Positions 33,380-45,600 of a stretch of 64,000 bases of DNA are shown one piece after another. Origin of the DNA: Ursus arctos (lineage: Eukaryota; Chordata; Mammalia; Carnivora; Ursidae); NCBI RefSeq assembly GCF_023065955.2, contig NW_026623078.1, forward strand, positions 11,604,199 through 11,668,198. Reading direction: 5' to 3'. The notes beneath the pieces were generated by a model, which did no database searches, was not told the DNA's origin, and saw only the letters and a list, made by a program, of their open reading frames with translations. The position numbers and the translations under genes are program-made. Each line of letters begins with the position of its first letter. Position 1 is the first letter of the stretch.

Positions 33380-34385
33380 AGAAACAGAAACAAAAACAAA
33401 ACACGGGAGCAATGACTACTGGAGAAATGATTAATTCTAGAAAGTAAAATAGTGCTCAAAAAAAAAAAAAAACCCCACAATGATGGGACTATTGTCAAAG
33501 GGATACAAGCACCGATGGAAAAAGTTATCCATGGCCAAAGCTGGAACAAGTGTAGCAACAACATAAAAAAAAAATAATAGTCTGGTTTATAACCCAAGCT
33601 ATAAAATAAATATCCATAACTTCATATTGATATAAACAAATAATTCAGAAAGGAGAGACAAATCTACAGAATTCTGAATAACTTATGTAGATGTCCCACT
33701 CTAAAGGAAGAGGGGACTAAGTCCCCACTCCTTAAGTCTGAGCTTCATATAATAAATTTCTTCCAAAGAGTACAACATGAGAAGGGAGGAACAGAAGAGT
33801 GACTTTAGAATGAAGGAATCTGACAAACACGACCTCAGCCAGGTGATCAAGGTCAACACCAACAGTCATAACTCACTCTTACAATGTGTATCCTTGAAAA
33901 GGTGTGATGATGATGGCACTTTGCCTTTGTGGTCCTCTTTCCCAAAACTCATAACCCCAGTCTAATCATGAGGGAAACAATAGGCAAATTCTAATAAAAG
34001 GGCATCCTACAAAATGCTTGACCAATGCTCCTCACAACCATTAAAGTCTTCATACACCAGGAAATTCTGAAAAACTGCCATAGCCAAAAGGAGTCTAAAG
34101 AAACACAACTCAGTGTAATATGGTAACCTGGATGGGATCCCAGAACAGCAGAAAGATCTTAGGTAAAAACTAAGCAAGTGTGAATAAACTGTGGGCTGTA
34201 GCTAATAATAATGTGCATACAATTGTTCCATTAATTGTATCAAATGTACCACACTAACGTGATGTGCTAAACATAGGAGAAGCTGTCTGCCAGAAGAGGA
34301 AGAGGACATATAGAAAATCTGTAACATCTGTTCAATTTTTCTGTAAATCCAAAACTGTTCTGAAAATAAAGTCTATTAGTAAAAA
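33380..34385 (+). mobile_element. L1M-class 3' region
   Basis: It carries a 3'UTR-like block recalled from old mammalian L1s: 'atcatgagggaaacaataggcaaattc', 'acaaaatgcttgaccaatgctcc', 'gataagct..'-type spacing, 'cctggatgggatcccagaaca', 'aataataatgtgcatacaattgttc' and the end 'tctgaaaataaagtctatta'. The subfamily is uncertain. The frame 33777-33965 is incidental. Confidence 0.55.
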
Positions 34386-35660
34386 CGATGAGAAAGTTCA
34401 AAATTAATTCCAATGCCTATGGAAATTTAGTATATGCTAAAAGTGATGAACTTTTTAAATAACTGGTAGTATAACAAATGGTAACCATTTAGAGAAAAAT
34501 AAAATTGGATCCATACTTCACAAGAAACACCAAAATAAGTTCTGAATGGACCAGGGAGCTACATGTAAAAATATGAAACCATATGATCACTGAAAGAAAA
34601 TGTGGATAAATTCTTTTATGAATTCAGTGTGGGGAAAAGCTTTCTAATACGATTCAAAAAGTTAAAAGCAATAAAGGAAAGGATATGCAAATTTAACTAC
34701 CTAAAATTTGACATAAAAACTTCCATATTGCAAACAATGAAACATCTTAAGAAAGTCAAAAGACAAATGACAAACTGGGAGAATATATTTAGAGCAGACA
34801 TTACATATAAAGTATTACTCTCTCTAGAATATAAAGAGCTTAAAATGAAGACAAACACTAAAATTCTGATATAAGAATGGGCTATGGATATGAACAAACA
34901 GTCCACAGAAAAAGATACTCAAGTGGCTTTTAAACATGTGAAAGATGTTTTAACTTCACTCATGAGGATGAAAATTAAAACTACATGACATATCATTTCT
35001 TACCTATCAGATCAGCAAAAAATCAAATTCAAAAGTTTGATGGTTATTATCTAGATGAGACTGTAGTGAAATAGACAATCTCAAGCATCGCTAGTGACAG
35101 TGTAAATTACCCTGCTGTAAGAGGCATTAGAAATATCCAAAAAAAATGACATATACAAGATTTACTCTACCAATGTGGATAATGTATGAGCAACTCCATT
35201 CATCATTTTATTATTGCATAATATTTCACAAGAAAATGTTGGACAGAACCTTAATGCCATTCATAGGAGACTGGCTGAGTACACGTAAACCCACACAATG
35301 CAATACAAGGGTGCCACAGAAATACTTCCATGAGAATTTTTGTAAACTATTATGATTTCCAGAATATGCTATCAAATGACAAAAGGCAAGATTTGTCACC
35401 TTTTGTGTAAGACAGAAAGTGAAATAAAATACATATACGTACTTTTTGTTGTATTTATATATTCATATATTTACATATATATTAGTATTTTATTACAAAA
35501 CAAACATGAGGAAGATAAAGCTGAAACTAATGGAATAGTTTGTGTAGGGTGTGGGTACTAACAAGGTAGAAAAGTAACAGTAGAAATGAGATTTAATAGA
35601 TCTTTTTCTAAATATACTTTTGACCTTTAAGACATGTACATATTATATCAAACAAGATTT
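34386..35660 (+). mobile_element. Ancient L1M ORF2 C-terminal remnant
   Basis: Diverged ORF2 order: 'aaaatatgaaaccatatgatcactgaaag', 'atctt/aagaaagtcaaaagacaaatga', 'gaatataaagagcttaaaat', 'tgaacaaacagtccacagaaaaagatac' and 'taccaatgtggataatgtatgagc'. The 90-residue frame at 34602-34874 retains an ORF2p-like stretch (KKVKRQMTNWENIF) but is not a gene. Confidence 0.65.
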
Positions 35661-36558
35661 TTTAAAACCTAAAAATGAATGTAAACAGAAAAAAATGAAA
35701 ACTGTATAGCAAAGAGATAGTATACTCAGAGGAAAGAAATAATTGATTTGGGTAACTTTTAAATACAGCACATTGACTATATTGTCTCAATGATACAAAA
35801 GACAAAAAGAGTTACAGAGTTACCATACACTTAACTTGGCATGCTGGCTATGATGTTTTTGGTATAAATCTGGTATTTGGTATAAAGAATTCTGAACCTA
35901 TTTTGAGTGTTCTGTAGAATATAGCAAATGAGTAAATACATTACTATTTTTGGAAATCAGGGGTCTCACAATGGGAGAAGAATATGTAAATATGTAATGG
36001 GGGAGAATGAAGAAAAACCCTGTGATGTTGCATTTGAACTGAAGGTATCAGTATAAACTCATGACTATATAAATGTGTGTGTAACTATATATTTAATGAC
36101 CCAGATTTTTGTTTCTTAAATATTATTTCCCATTTAAAAGAAGCAGGATTCCTAGGCTATTTCTAGATCTATTGCAGAAAAGTTCGAAGTGAGCTTGGAC
36201 CACTTTGGTCCAGAGAGCAGAGAAATAGTCAAAGATTAGTGGGAACATATCAGAAAAATGAAGATGCTGTTCAAAGGATTCCCATGATCAAATCTGAAAC
36301 AATTTGGACATCAAAAATAATGAAAGTGGCAGATTATAACACAGGGAATAGAAAAAAATACCTGCGTGTATAATGACATTAAAATTGATGAGGGAGGAAA
36401 CTCTTCTTACGGAGGAATGCTAACCAATAAACGTAGAAGGATGATAGAAAATTACTATTTTGCAATCTTCAATGTAATAACTGATTCTAGCAATGGATTC
36501 TAAACCAGTGGGTAAAAACTGTTTGGGGAACAGGGTATATATGAGATCTCCAAGTATC

Positions 36559-36660
36559 ACCCACATGATACTTATTACAAAGGGAAACTACCTTTACAAT
36601 GGAAATATTACCTACATGATACTTATCACAAAGGGAAACTGTCTTCACAATGGAAACATC
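36559..36660. repeat. 51-bp tandem duplication (two copies)
   Basis: acccacatgatacttattac... and acctacatgatacttatcac... align over 51 bp each with few substitutions, including acaaagggaaact and acaatggaaa in both. Confidence 0.9.
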
Positions 36661-36732
36661 TGGTGGACATCACATTAACCAAGCAATCAAACTTAGCAGT
36701 ACTACAGCTGATCATGAAGAAATAATAAGACA

Positions 36733-36947
36733 GGGGTGCCTCAGTGGCTCAGTCAGTTAAGCATCTGCCTTCAGCTTAGGTCATGATCCCAGAGTCCTGG
36801 GATCAAGCCCCGCATCGGGCTCGCTGATCAGCAAGGAGACTGCTTCTCCCTCTGCCTCTGCCTGCTGCTCCCCCTGCTTGTGCTCTCTCTCTCACTAGCT
36901 CTCTCTCTGTGTCAAATAAATAAATAATTTTTTTAATTTTAAAAAAT
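36733..36947 (+). mobile_element. Can-SINE with 13-bp target duplication
   Basis: SINEC (ggggtgcctcagtggctcag...). Perfect duplication aaataataagaca at 36720-36732 and 36948-36960, inserted into L1M-derived sequence. Confidence 0.95.
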
Positions 36948-37524
36948 AAATAATAAGACAAATTCAGATTATGGTCTGTCCTACAAAATAACGGACTTGG
37001 ATTCTTAAAATATGTCAATGGTTTGAAAAACAAAGTGGGTGAGTGTTCTGGATTAAAGGATACGGAAGAGACGTAATAACCTGACACTTAATGGGTCCTG
37101 GGCTGGGAGAAAAAACTACCTATAAATGAAATTTGAGGGACAATTGGGAAAAATTGAATATAGACTCTATGTCGGATAATATTATTGAATCAAAATCAAA
37201 TTTCGTAGGTGTTTGAAGATATTACAGTTATTTAAGAAAATATATTTGTTAGGAGATGCATAAAAAATTATGGAAGATGAAGGATCATATCTGCAACTTA
37301 TTTGGAAGTGTTTTAGTCAATTAGAACAAATACATAAATAAATGAATATCTATACACATATATATGTGTATATAAAGAGAGAGAAATGCAAATATAGCAA
37401 AATGTTAACAACTGGCAAATTTATGTGAAAGGTATACAGGTAATCATGGCATTGTTCTTTTGAGTTTGGGGTGGGTTTGAAAATTTTCAAATTAAAAAGT
37501 TGGAGGATATGTTAATAAAAACTT

Positions 37525-37615
37525 AGAGGGGTTAAGTAACTCACCAAAATTCACAAAGCTATTTGAAGAACAAAAAATAATAGCCACTTCTGACATTCTC
37601 CCCAAGGCTCTCTTC
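37525..37615 (-). mobile_element. MIR SINE fragment
   Basis: 'gaggggttaagtaactcaccaaaattcacaaagct' is the reverse-complemented MIR core. Confidence 0.6.
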
Positions 37616-37619
37616 CAAA

Positions 37620-38510
37620 AGAGAGAAAGGCTTTTTTCCAGAAGAATGCAGGCAAACCAGAGGGGATCAGCCCTGGACTAAGATCTCTGTGTTTCAGTTT
37701 TGTTATTTAAATGACAGCATGCATTTATTTTATTTCTGTGGTATAGTATAACCTTTGTCGTTGGTGTTTATTAATTATTGTTGCTCTCCTGGGTCTCAAT
37801 TATCTCTCCTATAAGCATATTTGAATAACCCACTTGAGTAATCCATTTGGGTTATCCATAATTGAATTTGAGCCTGCTTCCCAAAGGTATTATTCTTATC
37901 CATTTCATCCAGAAACTAGAAGGCTCAAACATGCTGGTGAGAGTCCTGCCAAGCTGCTCTGGAGGGAGTGAAATCCAGGGTCTTTAGATAACAGATCCCT
38001 GGTCTTACCCTCTAACTCTTAGGGCCCAGAAATACATAATGTTTACAAATTTCTTTTTAAATAAGCTCTTACCAAACTCTGTATTTAGGGGGGAAAAAAA
38101 GCCAGCCCTCTTCCAGAAAACTCTTTTACATTTGCAGGAGCAGTGTGGTTGGAATTTGTTTAAACATCAAGAAAACAGAGAAGCTCCCATTGCAATTAGT
38201 GCAAAGGCAACTCAAGGAAATAAAATCACCAGATGCTTGATTTCACTTTGTACTGCTATACTGGTATAAAAGCCACAGAGTCAAAATTGTTAATATTGTG
38301 TAGTGAAAATTTTAACTTTATTTTTAAAGCTCTTTTCCTTATTTCCCTTTTGTACTTATAATAAACTGGTAAAATTGTGGCTTTACTATTCTCACTATCT
38401 CTCAGAGACGCTGTGGTGAGCTGTCTTGCAAGAAGACATTCAATAGCCTCCTGTAGAGATGACATTGGACTCTGGTGATCTCATCCTTATGACTCTAACT
38501 GTGTAATTCT
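37620..38510. other. Intronic sequence, no gene seen
   Basis: Unique sequence without recognised repeats, splice-bounded exons or RNA genes. Confidence 0.5.
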
Positions 38511-38692
38511 TTTTTTTAAATTAAGTTTTTAATTTCAATTCCAGTATAGTTAACATACAGTGTTATATTAGTTTCATGTGTACCATATAGCAATTCAACA
38601 ATTCTATACATCATTACTCAGTGCTCATCATCACAAGTGCACTTTTAATCCCTTTCACCTATTTCACCCATCGCCCACCCCTGATATGCTTT
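38511..38692 (-). mobile_element. L1 3'UTR fragment (minus)
   Basis: The reverse complement reads as an L1 3'UTR: gatgagcactgagtaatg, gtacacatgaaactaatata and gttaactatactggaattg, then an A-run (plus-strand T-run at 38511). Confidence 0.8.
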
Positions 38693-38749
38693 ATTTTAAA
38701 TGAATACTCTCAATAAAAGTTTTTTTTTCAACAAGAACACTTTTTATTT

Positions 38750-40017
38750 GAAGCATACTTCAGACAACATGGTTCTAAAAGATATATATAAAACATTCCA
38801 TCCAAGAAAAATAGAATACACATTTCCTCCAAGTACACACAGAAGAATCCCCTGGTTAAATCACATAAAAAGAGACATAAAAAAATCTTACAAATTTAAG
38901 AAGACTGAAATCATACCAAGTATATTTTCTAACCATAATGGTGCAAAACTCAAAATCAACAATAAAACAAAGTATGGACTCTGAGAAACAATCTGAGGGC
39001 TTCAGAGGGGAGGGGGTGGGGGAATGGGATAGGCTGGTGATGGGTAGTAAGGAGGACACGTATTGCATGGTGCACTGGGTGTTATATGCAACTAATGAAT
39101 CATCGAACTTTACATCAAAAACTAGGGATGTACTGTATGGTGACTAACATAATATAATAAAAAAAAGCTGGAAAATCTACAATAAAAAATATTAAATATT
39201 TAATATGTAAATATTAAACAACACATTATTGCACAAGCAATGGGCCAAATAAGAAATCAAAAGGCAAATCAAAATATGTCTCAAGACAAAAGAAAAAGAA
39301 AACACAATATTCCAAAACCTATGAGATGCAGCAAAAGAAGATGTTGGAGTGAAATTTATACTATAAATGCTTGTATTAACAACAACAACAAAAAAGCTCA
39401 TGTAAACAACATTACACCACAAGGAACTAGAAAAAGAAGAAACTTAGCTGAAATTTAGTAGAAGAAAATAACAAAGAAAAATCGAAAATGAATAAAATAG
39501 AGACTTGAATAAACAGTAACATAAGTAATAACCAGTTTTTCCAAACAAACAAAATTGGCAATGCTTTAACTGCATTAACCAAGAAAAAAAGAGAAATAAC
39601 TCAAAAACCAAAATGAGAAATGGAAGAGAAAACAATACAACAGATAACCACAGAAATACATAGTGTGATAATAGATTACTATAAACAATTATATACTAAT
39701 AAATCAGATAACATAGGGGAAAAAAAAATATAATTCCAAAAACACATAAGTTACCAAGATTGAATCATGAACCTTGAATCCAAGAAATAGGATATCTTCT
39801 TAGACCAATAACAAGAATGAAAGTTAAATTAGGAATCAAAAATTTCCCAACACAGAAAAGCCCAAAACCACAGGGTTTCATTAGTGAATTCTACCAAATG
39901 TATTTTTTTAATTAATGGCAATGATTATCAAAATCTTACAAGTAATGGAATAGAGGGAACATTCTATGAGACCAGTACTATCCTGATAACAAGCAGGATA
40001 AAAATAATATAAGAACA
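38750..40017 (+). mobile_element. L1 ORF2 (endonuclease to reverse transcriptase), host of a nested L1
   Basis: ORF2 order: 'aacattccatccaag', 'aatacacatttcctcc', 'aagactgaaatcatacc', then after the 38977-39165 insert 'gctggaaaatctac', 'tatgagatgcagcaaaag', 'aagcccaaaaccacagg', 'gtgaattctaccaaatg' and 'accagtactatcctgata'. Degraded and non-coding. Confidence 0.8.
38977..39165 (+). mobile_element. Nested carnivore L1 3' end
   Basis: Near-consensus 3'UTR: gagggcttcagaggggaggg, gggataggctggtgatgggt, gcactgggtgttatatgcaa, gatgtactgtatggtgacta, then aataataaaaaaaa. It interrupts the host ORF2 between 'aaaacaaagtatg' and 'gctggaaaatctac', so it inserted later. Confidence 0.85.
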
Positions 40018-40215
40018 GGGGCACCTGGGTGGCATAGTCAGTTAGGCATCCAACCCCTGGTTTCAGCTCAGGTGGTGACCTCAGTGTTGTGGGATTGAGC
40101 CCCACATTGGGCTCCACAGTCAGTGTGGAGTCTGCTTGAGATTCTCCATCTCCCTCTGCCCCTCTCACTCGTGCTCTCTGTCTCTCTCTCTAAGTAAATC
40201 TTAAAAAAAAAAAAA
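40018..40215 (+). mobile_element. Can-SINE at a junction between oppositely oriented L1s
   Basis: SINEC with an A13 tail (40203-40215). Left flank is plus-strand L1 reverse transcriptase sequence; right flank is minus-strand L1 endonuclease sequence. No target duplication is evident, so a rearrangement may have used this SINE as a breakpoint. Confidence 0.9.
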
Positions 40216-40427
40216 GTATTAGAGTAAAAAAGTCTAGTTTGTCTGATATAAGTATTGCTACTCCAACTTTCTTTTGACATCCATTTGTATGATAAATGTT
40301 TCTCCAACCCCTCACTTTCAATCTGCAGGTGTCTTCAGGTCTAAAATGAGTCTCTTGTAGGCTTTTATCCATTCTGACACCCAATGTCTTTTGATTGGAG
40401 TATTTAGTCCATTTACATTTGATGTAA

Positions 40428-40620
40428 TTTTTTTTAAAAGATTTTATTTATTTATTTGAGAGAGAAAAAGAGAACATGAGCTGGGGGATGGGGCAGAGAA
40501 AGAGAGAGAAGCAGACTCTGTACTGAGCAGGGAGCCAGACATGGGGCTCAATTCCAGGACCCTGAGATCATGACCTGAACCAAAGGCAGATGCTTAACAG
40601 ACTAAGCTACCCAGGAGCCC
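40428..40620 (-). mobile_element. Can-SINE nested in minus-strand L1
   Basis: Reverse-complemented SINEC (aagattttatttatttattt ... ccaggagccc). The L1 ORF2 start sequence resumes on both sides, with short imperfect repeats gatgtaatt / gaaagtaatt as a probable target duplication. Confidence 0.92.
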
Positions 40621-40748
40621 TGAAAGTAATTATCAATAAATAAATATTTATTGCTATTTTATTACTTGTTTTATCATTGTTTCTGGAGATTTTCTCTGAT
40701 CCTTTCTTATCGTTGTCACAGTGGTCTTTCATTTCCACTCAAATTATA

Positions 40749-40940
40749 GGAAACAAACTGAGGGTTTTTGGAGGGCAGATGGATGGGGGAATGGGGTAAC
40801 TGGATGATGTGCATTAAAGAGGGCATTTAAAGTAATGAGCACTGAGTGTTGTATGCAACTGATGAATCACTGAATTCTACCTCTGAAACTAATAATACAG
40901 TATATGTTAATTAAACTGGATTTAATTTTTTTTTTTTTTA
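40749..40940 (+). mobile_element. L1 3' end nested in minus-strand L1, ending in poly-T
   Basis: 3'UTR phrases: gaaacaaactgagggttttt, gagcactgagtgttgtatgc and gaaactaataatacagtata, ending 'ctggatttaa' and then a 15-nt T run (40926-40940). Host L1 resumes at aatcagagagtcccctt. Confidence 0.8.
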
Positions 40941-41424
40941 AATCAGAGAGTCCCCTTCAATATTTCCTCCTGGGCTGGTTTAGTGGTCATGAACTCCTTT
41001 AGTTTTTGTTTGGGAAACTCTCCTTCTATTCTGAATGACAGCCTCACTGGATAGAGGATTCTTGGTTGCAGATTTTTCCTATTCAGCATTTTGAATATAG
41101 CATACCACTCCTTCTGGCTTGCCAAGTTTCTGTTGAGATCTGCAGCCTGCCTATGGGTTTTCCTTATAAGTTAAGGACTTCTTTTGTCTTGCTGTTTTTA
41201 AGATTTTTCCTTTACCACCATATTTTGCCAATTTAATAACAACATGTCTTGGTGTTGGTCTGCTTTTGTTGATTTTGATGGGAGTTCCCTGTGCCTCCTG
41301 GATCTGGATGTCTGTTTTCTCCCCCAGATTAGGGAAGTTTTCTGCTATTATTTCTTTAAATAAATTTTCTGTCCCCCTTTCTCTCTCTTATTCTTCTAAG
41401 ACTATTTTAATGATCCCTTAAGTA

Positions 41425-43130
41425 TACCACTTGATATTTTTTATAAGAAAATGAAAATACTCTTGTACCCACCACACAAACCAAGAAATTGAACATCTTC
41501 AACATCACAGAAAATTCCCTCATGCCTTCCTCCAGCCAGTAAACCTCAGCCTCTACAATATAGAAAAGTTTGCATTTTGTTTGACCTGGTTTTGAACTTT
41601 TTATAAAAGAAATCATGATATGTGTATGCCCTCTTTTGCATCCAGTGTAATTCTCCCAATATTTCATCTGGAAGATTTATCTGTGTTATTGCATGTGGTT
41701 GTAATACATTCTTTTTATTTACTCTATAATATTCCATTGTGTGAATTTACTGCAATTTATTTATGGATAATTTGGCTTTTCTCCAGTTTTCAGTATTACA
41801 AATAATGTGTCTATTAAGTTCTTATACATAACTTTGAAAAACATATGTGCTCCTTTCTGTGGATTATATGCTTAGATGTGCAATTTCTGAGTCACCAGAT
41901 CTATGTGTATTTAGCTTTAGCAGATACTGCCAGTGTTCTAAAATAACTGAGCCACTCCAGCAATTTATAAGAGTTCTATTGGCTCCATTGTGAGTATTTT
42001 GAGTGTTTTTTGTTGTAATGGAGGTGTGAGGTATCCTATTGTCATTTTATGTTGCATTTCCCTGATGCAAAGGGATATTGAATACATTTTCAAGAGTTTA
42101 TTGGCCATTTGGATATTATAATTTGTCAAATGGCTGCTCCAAGATGTTATGTATTTTTTAGCTGGGGTTTTTGTCTTTTACTTATTGATTTGTAAGAGTT
42201 CCTGATACAAATCCTTTATTGGATATACATAATCATAAATATCCCAGGCTGTGGCTTCTTTTTTTATTCATAAAGTTGTCTTTGGTAAGCTGAAGTTCTT
42301 AATTTTAGCGAAATCCAATTTATCAATCATTTTCTTTACTGTTACAGCTTTTTGTGTCCTCTGAGAAATGTTTGTCCTAAGGATATGAAGATTTTTTTTT
42401 GTTATCTTCTAGAATCCTTATTATTTTTATCTTTTACATGATCTATGATCCATCTAGAATTGATTATTGTATGTGAGCCAAAGTAGTGGAATAGTGCCAA
42501 AATCTATCTTTTTCATCATGGATATCCAAACAACTCTGCACCATTTACCAGAAAATTGTCATTTTCCACTGCAATGCAATACACATTTGTGACATCTCAA
42601 GTGACCATTTACATGTGGGTCTGTTTCTGGACTATGCATTCTGTTTCATTTGTTTCTTTGTCATTGAACCAAACACACACTTGTAATTTCTTTTATTTAT
42701 AATAAATCTTGATATCTAGTTATCTTTCTACAATATTCTTCTTTAATACTTGATTAGCTATGTGTGGTCTTTTGTAGATTCAGCTAATAAGCTCTCACAA
42801 AACAGCCTGCTGAAATTTGACTGGGGTTGCATTGAATCTATAAATCAAGTTGAAACAAGTGACAAGGTAACAGTTATCAGGTCTTCCAATTCATAATCAT
42901 GATATATGTATTCATTTATTTCAGATTTTTTAAATTTCTCCCAGTAATCTGTTATAGTTTTCTCATAAAGTTATAACCTTTGTTGCATTTATTTTTACTT
43001 AACAAAATTTTTGATGTTATTGAAAATTGTACACTTAAAAATTCCATTTTTGAAGTAGTTGTTACTAGAATATAGAAATATACTTGATTTTTATATCAAT
43101 AAATTGAGTTATTAATTTTAGTAGCCAATC
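41425..43130 (-). mobile_element. Ancient L1M ORF2 C-terminal half
   Basis: The reverse complement carries ordered ORF2 motifs. Plus-strand phrases: 'catttccctgatgcaaagggat', 'ttggccatttggatatt', 'gctgaagttcttaattttag', 'aatccaatttatcaatcat', 'tgatccatctagaattgatt', 'gggtctgtttctggactatg' and 'gggttgcattgaatctata'. Heavily decayed. Confidence 0.8.
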
Positions 43131-43502
43131 TGAATATTACTTTGTATGTCATGTGTGCACAAATATGACATAGGTAAATATTATTATTTCTCATGTCTGT
43201 TCTTTGTTCTTTTTACCTTTCTTTCTTTCTTTGGATTAATCAATAATTTTTATTATTTGGTTTTTCTCTTATTAACTTCTTAAGTATAATTTTTTTATTA
43301 TTCTTGTAGTGGTTGCCCCAGAAATTACAACACATTTACTGACCTAATTAATGTCTACCTTTAACTGATAATTTTAGCACTTTCTTAGAGAAAATGCTTA
43401 AAGCATTTTAATTCTATTTAACTTCCTCCTACGTTTTGTCCTATTGTTATCATTTATTTTAATTCTACATATGTTAAATGCACATTATTATAAGAAATAA
43501 AT

Positions 43503-43706
43503 GGGGTGCCTGGGTGGCTCGGTTGGTTAATCAACTGACTCTTGGTTTTGGCTCAGGTCATGATCTCATGAGCCATGAGATCAAACCCCAGGTTGGGCTC
43601 TGCATTCAGTGGGGAGTCTGCTTGAAGTTTCTCTCCCTCTGCCCATCCTCCCACTGGTGTATGCTCACGCACTCTCTAAAATAAATAAATAAATATTTTT
43701 TTAAAA
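43503..43706 (+). mobile_element. Can-SINE in L1M
   Basis: SINEC (ggggtgcctgggtggctcgg ... ataaataaataaata) with an A-rich tail. Flanks aagaaataaat and aagaaagaatt are an imperfect target duplication. Confidence 0.92.
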
Positions 43707-44803
43707 AGAAAGAATTTAAAGTTAGTCAAAAAATTCCCCTTTATGTGTTTTTCATCGCATCCTACACTTCTGCATTTCCATTTTGCATCCTTTTCCTTCT
43801 GCCTGAGGGGAAAAAGAATTTGTAGGCTTACTGACTGCAGATTATCTCAGCTTTTATGTCTGCAAATGTCTGTTTGGGTTTTTTTGCCTTCATTGTTAAA
43901 GGCTAATTTCCCTGTGAATAGAATTCAAGTCTTTCCATTATTTTTTTTCAGCAAAATGTCTTTCCACTGTTTTTAACTTTCACCATTCCCATGGTTATTT
44001 CTTAAAAGATAATGTATGTTTACCTAAAAATATTTTTTAAATGACCCCTTTGTCTTTGGTTTTCAGCAAGTATACTACAATGTGACTGAGTGTAGTTCTC
44101 TGTATATGTAGCTTAAATAGTGTCATAAGGCTTCTTGAATCTATGACTTGGTATCATTTATTTCGGCGGAACATTGGTGTTTAAAATTTCTTCACATATT
44201 GCCCCTGTCCTATTTTCTTAGTCATCTTCTAATTACATGTAGATATTTTTATCATGTCCCTGTTTTTTACTCTCTTTTCTGTGTTGTCCATCTTTTTTTT
44301 CCTGATTTGCTTCTATCTGGGTAATTTTTAATAACCTATCTTTCAGGACTCTGATTTTCCCTTCTGCCATATTCTAATCTATGATTGAACCAATCCACTC
44401 AATTCCTAAATGGAATGATCTTTTAAGTTCTAAGAAAAACATAATAATTTCTTCTTATCTGATGAAAATTTCTATCATTTCATATATTCTCTTAAATATA
44501 TTAATTCTAATGATTTTAAAGTCTATGTTTCATAATTTCAAAATCTTAAACAAACATAGCTTCTTTGGTTATCTTTTTATTCTCTTGGTTTTCCTGGCAT
44601 GCTTGGACATCTTTCATTGAATGCCAGACATTGTGAGTGAAAAATTGTAAAGAGTTTGGATCATTTTATATTTTTCCAGAGAAGATTTTATTTGTTTTTA
44701 GGAGGCAGAAAGAATATAGCAGATCACCTTCACCCAGTCTAGAATGGTCCCTTGCTTCTAGGGCATAGCTCTTTAAGGGTACAAAATTAAAACCAGGGGT
44801 ATT

Positions 44804-45014
44804 GGGGCACTTGGGTGGTTTAATCAGTTAAGCATCTGACTCAGTTTTGGCTCAGGTCATGATCTCAGGATTGTGAGATCAAGCCCGCATCGCAGAGTCT
44901 GCTTGTCCCTCTCCCTCTGCTTTCTCTCTCTCTCTCTCTCTTGCTTGCTCTCTCTTTGTCTCTTTATAAAAATAAATAAATAAATAAATAAATAAAACCT
45001 TTTAAAAAATAAAA
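44804..45014 (+). mobile_element. Can-SINE with 16-bp target duplication
   Basis: SINEC with a long (CT)n and (AAAT)n tail. Perfect 16-bp duplication taaaaccaggggtatt at 44788-44803 and 45015-45030, cut into the L1M 5'UTR. Confidence 0.95.
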
Positions 45015-45600
45015 TAAAACCAGGGGTATTTATCAGGAGTTTTTTTCTGTGATGAGCCCTAAACTGTTCTTTTTGTTTCTCTGGTACATTGAAGTGGTCA
45101 AAATCTCTGATTAGCTTTTTAAGTCTTAATAGCTACTTTCTCCCTGGCTTCCTAGTACCCTCTCCCTATGTGTTTCAGTTTTAAGTTAGCAAGTGCCTCA
45201 TTGAATTGGCTGGCAAAATCTTCACCTCACTATTCTGCAGCTGCCTTCCTTCAGGTATCCTGGCCTTCTAGTGATGGTTGTCTTGGTGGTCTTAAATTCT
45301 GATCTTTGTCTTCCTAGTCCAATGAGACTGTCATGAAATCTAGGCTATTGCTTTCTCTTCATCCTCCATGCTCTGTATCTTGATTTGACAAATGACCAGA
45401 GAAGGAAAAGTTGCACAGGTTTGAGTCAGCTCAATGAGCTTCCTTTCTTTCCCAGATTTTAGCTACTTAAGTCCTGGCTGCCTTTATTGACATCTTAACT
45501 TTCAAAGAGTTGCTTTTTGTATTTTATTCAGATCTTTGAGATTTTTTTTTTTCATCTGGATGGTTTGTATGATACTGGCTAGATCAGCATAAAGCCATGT

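Larger units (their letters stand above)
35661..37505 (+). mobile_element. Ancient L1M/HAL1-like 3'UTR tract
   Basis: It ends with 'caaaatgttaacaactggcaaatt...gaaaggtatacagg...gaaaattttcaaattaaaaagttgg', the tail of old L1 3'UTRs. It is interrupted by a SINE (36733-36947) and contains a 51-bp tandem duplication (36559-36660). Confidence 0.55.
40216..41417 (-). mobile_element. Carnivore L1 ORF1-ORF2 start region (minus), host of two insertions
   Basis: Read on the minus strand from 41417: ORF1 C-terminal region ('ccctaatctgggggagaaaa'), the inter-ORF segment ('gaatggtatgctatattc'-like, 'ccagcccaggaggaaatatt'), the ORF2 start and the first part of the endonuclease. It is the same layout as 12600-13310. 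Interrupted by a SINE (40428-40620) and an L1 3' end (40749-40940). Confidence 0.85.
43131..45600 (-). mobile_element. Ancient L1M ORF2 start, ORF1 and 5'UTR
   Basis: It continues 41425-43130 toward the element's 5' end: 'gtggttgccccagaaattacaac', 'ttaattctacatatgttaaa', 'gtatactacaatgtgactgagtgtagttc', 'tgcttggacatctttcattgaatgccagacattgtgag', then 5'UTR-like text to about 45600. Together nearly a full-length old L1, about 3.8 kb after removing the two SINEs (43503, 44804). Confidence 0.65.
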
